Below the pieces are notes generated by a model that was not told the origin of the DNA, searched no databases, and was given only the letters and a program-made list of their open reading frames with translations. Shown here one piece after another: positions 61,918 to 64,000 of a stretch of DNA of 64,000 bases. Position 1 is the stretch's first letter. Each line of letters opens with the position of its first letter. The stretch is taken from positions 2,282,042 through 2,346,041 of the forward strand of contig CP003083.1 of the NCBI GenBank assembly GCA_000306725.1, in the 5' to 3' direction. This DNA comes from Methanolobus psychrophilus R15 (GTDB lineage: Archaea; Halobacteriota; Methanosarcinia; Methanosarcinales; Methanosarcinaceae). A program made the translations under genes and the position numbers.

Positions 61918-63279
61918 ATGCTGATCCATCCCGAAGAGATCCTTGAGACCATCAAAATGGTGACCAACGAGAACCTCGACATCAGGACCGTCACCATGGG
62001 CATAAGCCTGCGCGACTGCTGCCATCCCGATATCGACACGTTCAACGAGAACATTTACAGAAAGATAACCGCCTACGCAAAAGACCTGGTAAAGACCACC
62101 GATGATGTGCAGAGCCTCTACGGCATCCCCATCATCAACAAAAGGATATCCGTAACTCCCATCGCCATCGTTGCGGAAAGCTGCAAAGAGCCGGACCTCA
62201 CCTCCGTTGCCAGGACACTGGACAGGGCTGCCCACGACGTAGGCATAGACTTCATAGGCGGCTTCAGTGCCCTCGTGCAAAAAGGCATGACGCCAGGCGA
62301 CCTGCGGCTCATCAACTCAGTCCCCCAATCCCTGGCAAGCACAAAGAAGGTCTGCTCGTCAATCAATGTCGCCACAACAAAGGCCGGCATAAACATGGAC
62401 GCTGTGGCCCTCATGGGTAGGGTGATCAAGGAAACCGCCCACCTTACCCGCGACCAGGGAGGTATCGGCTGCGCTAAGTTCGTGGTCTTTGCAAACGCAC
62501 CCGACGACAATCCCTTCATGGCAGGAGCCTTCCATGGCATAGGCGAGCCCGAGTGCAGCATCAATGTCGGCGTCAGCGGCCCCGGAGTTGTCAACTCGGC
62601 CGTGCGCGCCCTGCAGAACCCTTCACTTGGCGACATCTCGGAGTGCATCAAAAAGACAGCATTCAAGATAACCCGTGTAGGAGAGGTCATCGGCAAAGAG
62701 GTTGCAAAACGCTTGGACGCCCGGTTCGGTGTGCTTGACCTCTCTCTCGCCCCGACGCCAGCCATCGGTGACAGTGTCGCCGCAATACTTGAGGCCATGG
62801 GTCTGGAGAGTTGCGGCACCCACGGCACAACTGCCGCACTCGCACTGCTCAATGACGCTGTTAAAAAAGGCGGTTCAATGGCATCCTCCTCCGTCGGGGG
62901 CTTAAGCGGGGCCTTCATCCCGGTAAGCGAGGACGCAGGCATGATAGACGCAGTATTGTGTGGCTCCCTCAGCCTTGATAAGCTTGAGGCGATGACCAGC
63001 GTATGCTCGGTAGGGCTTGACATGATCGCTATCCCCGGTGACACCCCTGCATCCACGATATCTGCCATAATCGCAGATGAGATGGCCATTGGCATGATAA
63101 ACAAGAAAACAACGGCTGTAAGGCTCATCCCCGTTCCGGGAAAGACCGTGGGCGACATGGTCGAGTTCGGCGGACTGCTTGGCAGGGCACCTGTCATGCC
63201 TGTGAACAGGTACAGCTCCGAGAAATTCATCGCAAGGGGCGGCAGGATCCCCGCACCCATACAGGCGCTGACAAACTGA
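61918..63279 (+). CDS. UPF0210/DUF711 family protein
   Basis: 453 residues. ATG behind [72 protein letters not shown] and [20 protein letters not shown] are family blocks; the fold relates to PFL/ribonucleotide-reductase-like barrels but the radical Cys/Gly sites are not evident. Function unknown. GC content and gene spacing are those of the chromosome, not of the element. An open frame on the other strand is a shadow. Confidence 0.9.
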   Translation: MLIHPEEILETIKMVTNENLDIRTVTMGISLRDCCHPDIDTFNENIYRKITAYAKDLVKTTDDVQSLYGIPIINKRISVTPIAIVAESCKEPDLTSVARTLDRAAHDVGIDFIGGFSALVQKGMTPGDLRLINSVPQSLASTKKVCSSINVATTKAGINMDAVALMGRVIKETAHLTRDQGGIGCAKFVVFANAPDDNPFMAGAFHGIGEPECSINVGVSGPGVVNSAVRALQNPSLGDISECIKKTAFKITRVGEVIGKEVAKRLDARFGVLDLSLAPTPAIGDSVAAILEAMGLESCGTHGTTAALALLNDAVKKGGSMASSSVGGLSGAFIPVSEDAGMIDAVLCGSLSLDKLEAMTSVCSVGLDMIAIPGDTPASTISAIIADEMAIGMINKKTTAVRLIPVPGKTVGDMVEFGGLLGRAPVMPVNRYSSEKFIARGGRIPAPIQALTN

Positions 63280-63352
63280 TGGCAACTCTCTCACAGTTTC
63301 AGATAGCCATCAGTCAGGCAGAAGGCCGGACAAGACCCGTTCAGGAGTCTCC

Positions 63353-63862
63353 ATGATAATAACGCTGATAGGAATGCCGGGCGCCGGGAAAAGTTCTGTC
63401 GGTAAAAGGCTTGCACGTATCATGGGGTATGCCTTTATCGACACTGACGACCTGATCATCCATGCAGCCGGCACCCTGCTCCAGCAAATTGTGGATGAAC
63501 AGGGTGACATGGCACTCATAGGTGTTGAGGAGCAGAGCATCCTTGCCCTTCAGTTAAAGGACAACAGTGTCATTGCAACAGGTGGAAGTGTCGTCTACTC
63601 AGAAAAAGCAATGCAATTCCTCAAAGCAAACTCGGTCGTTGTTTACCTCGACGTACCCTTCGAGGCCATCGCTCGAAGGCTTTCCAATATTGATACAAGG
63701 GGCGTTGTAGGTCTCAAAGGCAAGGGCCTGCGGGAACTCTACCGGGAGCGCACAGGACTTTACATCGCTTATGCCGACGTTACCATCAAGGTCGGTGCCA
63801 GGGACAAGGTGCAGGATGTAGTGACTCGGATTGGGGAAAAATTACAGGATAGGGAACCCTGA
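63353..63862 (+). CDS. AroK-fold (shikimate kinase-like) P-loop kinase
   Basis: 169 residues. IGMPGAGKSSVGKRLARIMG is Walker A, FIDTDDLI holds the shikimate-side aspartate, and IATGGSVVYSEKAM is the glycine pair. The usual GExxFRxxE block reads GDMALIGVEEQ, so the shikimate-binding arginine is absent, and the lid is AIARRLSNIDTRGVVG. Many archaea use a GHMP-type shikimate kinase instead, so another substrate is possible. CAGGAG precedes the ATG. It is 73 bases after the UPF0210 gene. Confidence 0.75.
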   Translation: MIITLIGMPGAGKSSVGKRLARIMGYAFIDTDDLIIHAAGTLLQQIVDEQGDMALIGVEEQSILALQLKDNSVIATGGSVVYSEKAMQFLKANSVVVYLDVPFEAIARRLSNIDTRGVVGLKGKGLRELYRERTGLYIAYADVTIKVGARDKVQDVVTRIGEKLQDREP

Positions 63863-64000
63863 GTCTCTTATGCCTGCATTTCACAATATTTATCTACAAA
63901 GATATACTGCCTGCAGATCGTCTCCCCTACTCTCTGTAGCCTTACGGATGTCTGGCATCTCTGGAAAAAAGGATTTGGACCTATTATGTTAAAAAAAAGC

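Noticed and set aside
62118-63260. 380-residue open frame on the minus strand
   Set aside because: It lies wholly opposite the UPF0210 gene, has no SD and reads as Ser/Pro/Thr-rich antisense of a GC-rich gene.

Overview
The window reads as archaeal chromosome from a methanogen of the order Methanosarcinales (Methanolobus- or Methanosarcina-like). The reasons are an archaeal-type ThrRS with a DTD-like editing domain, a PUA/PP-loop/ferredoxin PAPS-reductase-like protein, a UPF0210 plus ACT-domain pair, two class III signal-peptide pilins, an ArlD/E-domain protein, TATA-type promoters and GGTGA/GGAGG ribosome sites. No rRNA or tRNA gene was found. The assignment below order is a guess.

Region 1 (1-14.2 kb, all minus strand) is a surface-glycan operon. 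It runs from manC through a sugar-nucleotide pyrophosphorylase, UDP-glucuronate decarboxylase, GDP-mannose dehydratase, flippase, C-methyltransferase, a glycosyltransferase-methyltransferase fusion, a degenerate epimerase and a glycosyltransferase, and ends in pseB, a cupin, pseC and the start of pseF (pseudaminate-type sugar). A stand-alone TnpB with a hairpin-rich right end lies at 14.2-15.5 kb.

Region 2 (15.7-29.6 kb) is ordinary chromosome: an NfnAB/SudAB-like pair, the PAPS-reductase-like protein, an AI-2E permease, thrS, acylphosphatase and thiI. It also holds a candidate structured small RNA (25.12-25.21 kb), a large proline-rich protein ending in an ArlD/E domain, and two small membrane proteins.

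Region 3 (30.2-60.9 kb) is the most interesting part. Two pilin genes 30.6 kb apart share a perfect 69-bp repeat over the signal-peptide/N-helix region and a perfect 90-bp repeat over the C-terminus and terminator. The left pilin loses its normal start exactly where the 69-bp repeat ends, and a tyrosine integrase begins 77 bp further on. The right pilin keeps a normal start, an SD and an upstream partner gene. I read this as an integrated element of about 30.6 kb inserted inside a pilin gene and carrying a replacement pilin C-terminal cassette, so that integration or excision would switch the pilin. Inside lie the integrase, ribbon-helix-helix regulators, an SF2 helicase-like replication candidate, a 95-nt hairpin and winged-helix proteins. 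These are followed by a full dTDP-rhamnose (rmlCBDA) and glycosyltransferase cargo (38.7-52.0 kb), a second tyrosine recombinase, an IS remnant, small ICE-like genes, an IS630 element and an HD-like protein. Broken IS5 and wecB fragments and a frameshifted hydrolase show repeated turnover.

Region 4 (60.9-64 kb) is chromosome again: a small protein upstream of the right pilin, then ACT, UPF0210 and an AroK-fold kinase.

All functional calls come from reading motifs by eye. No database search was run.
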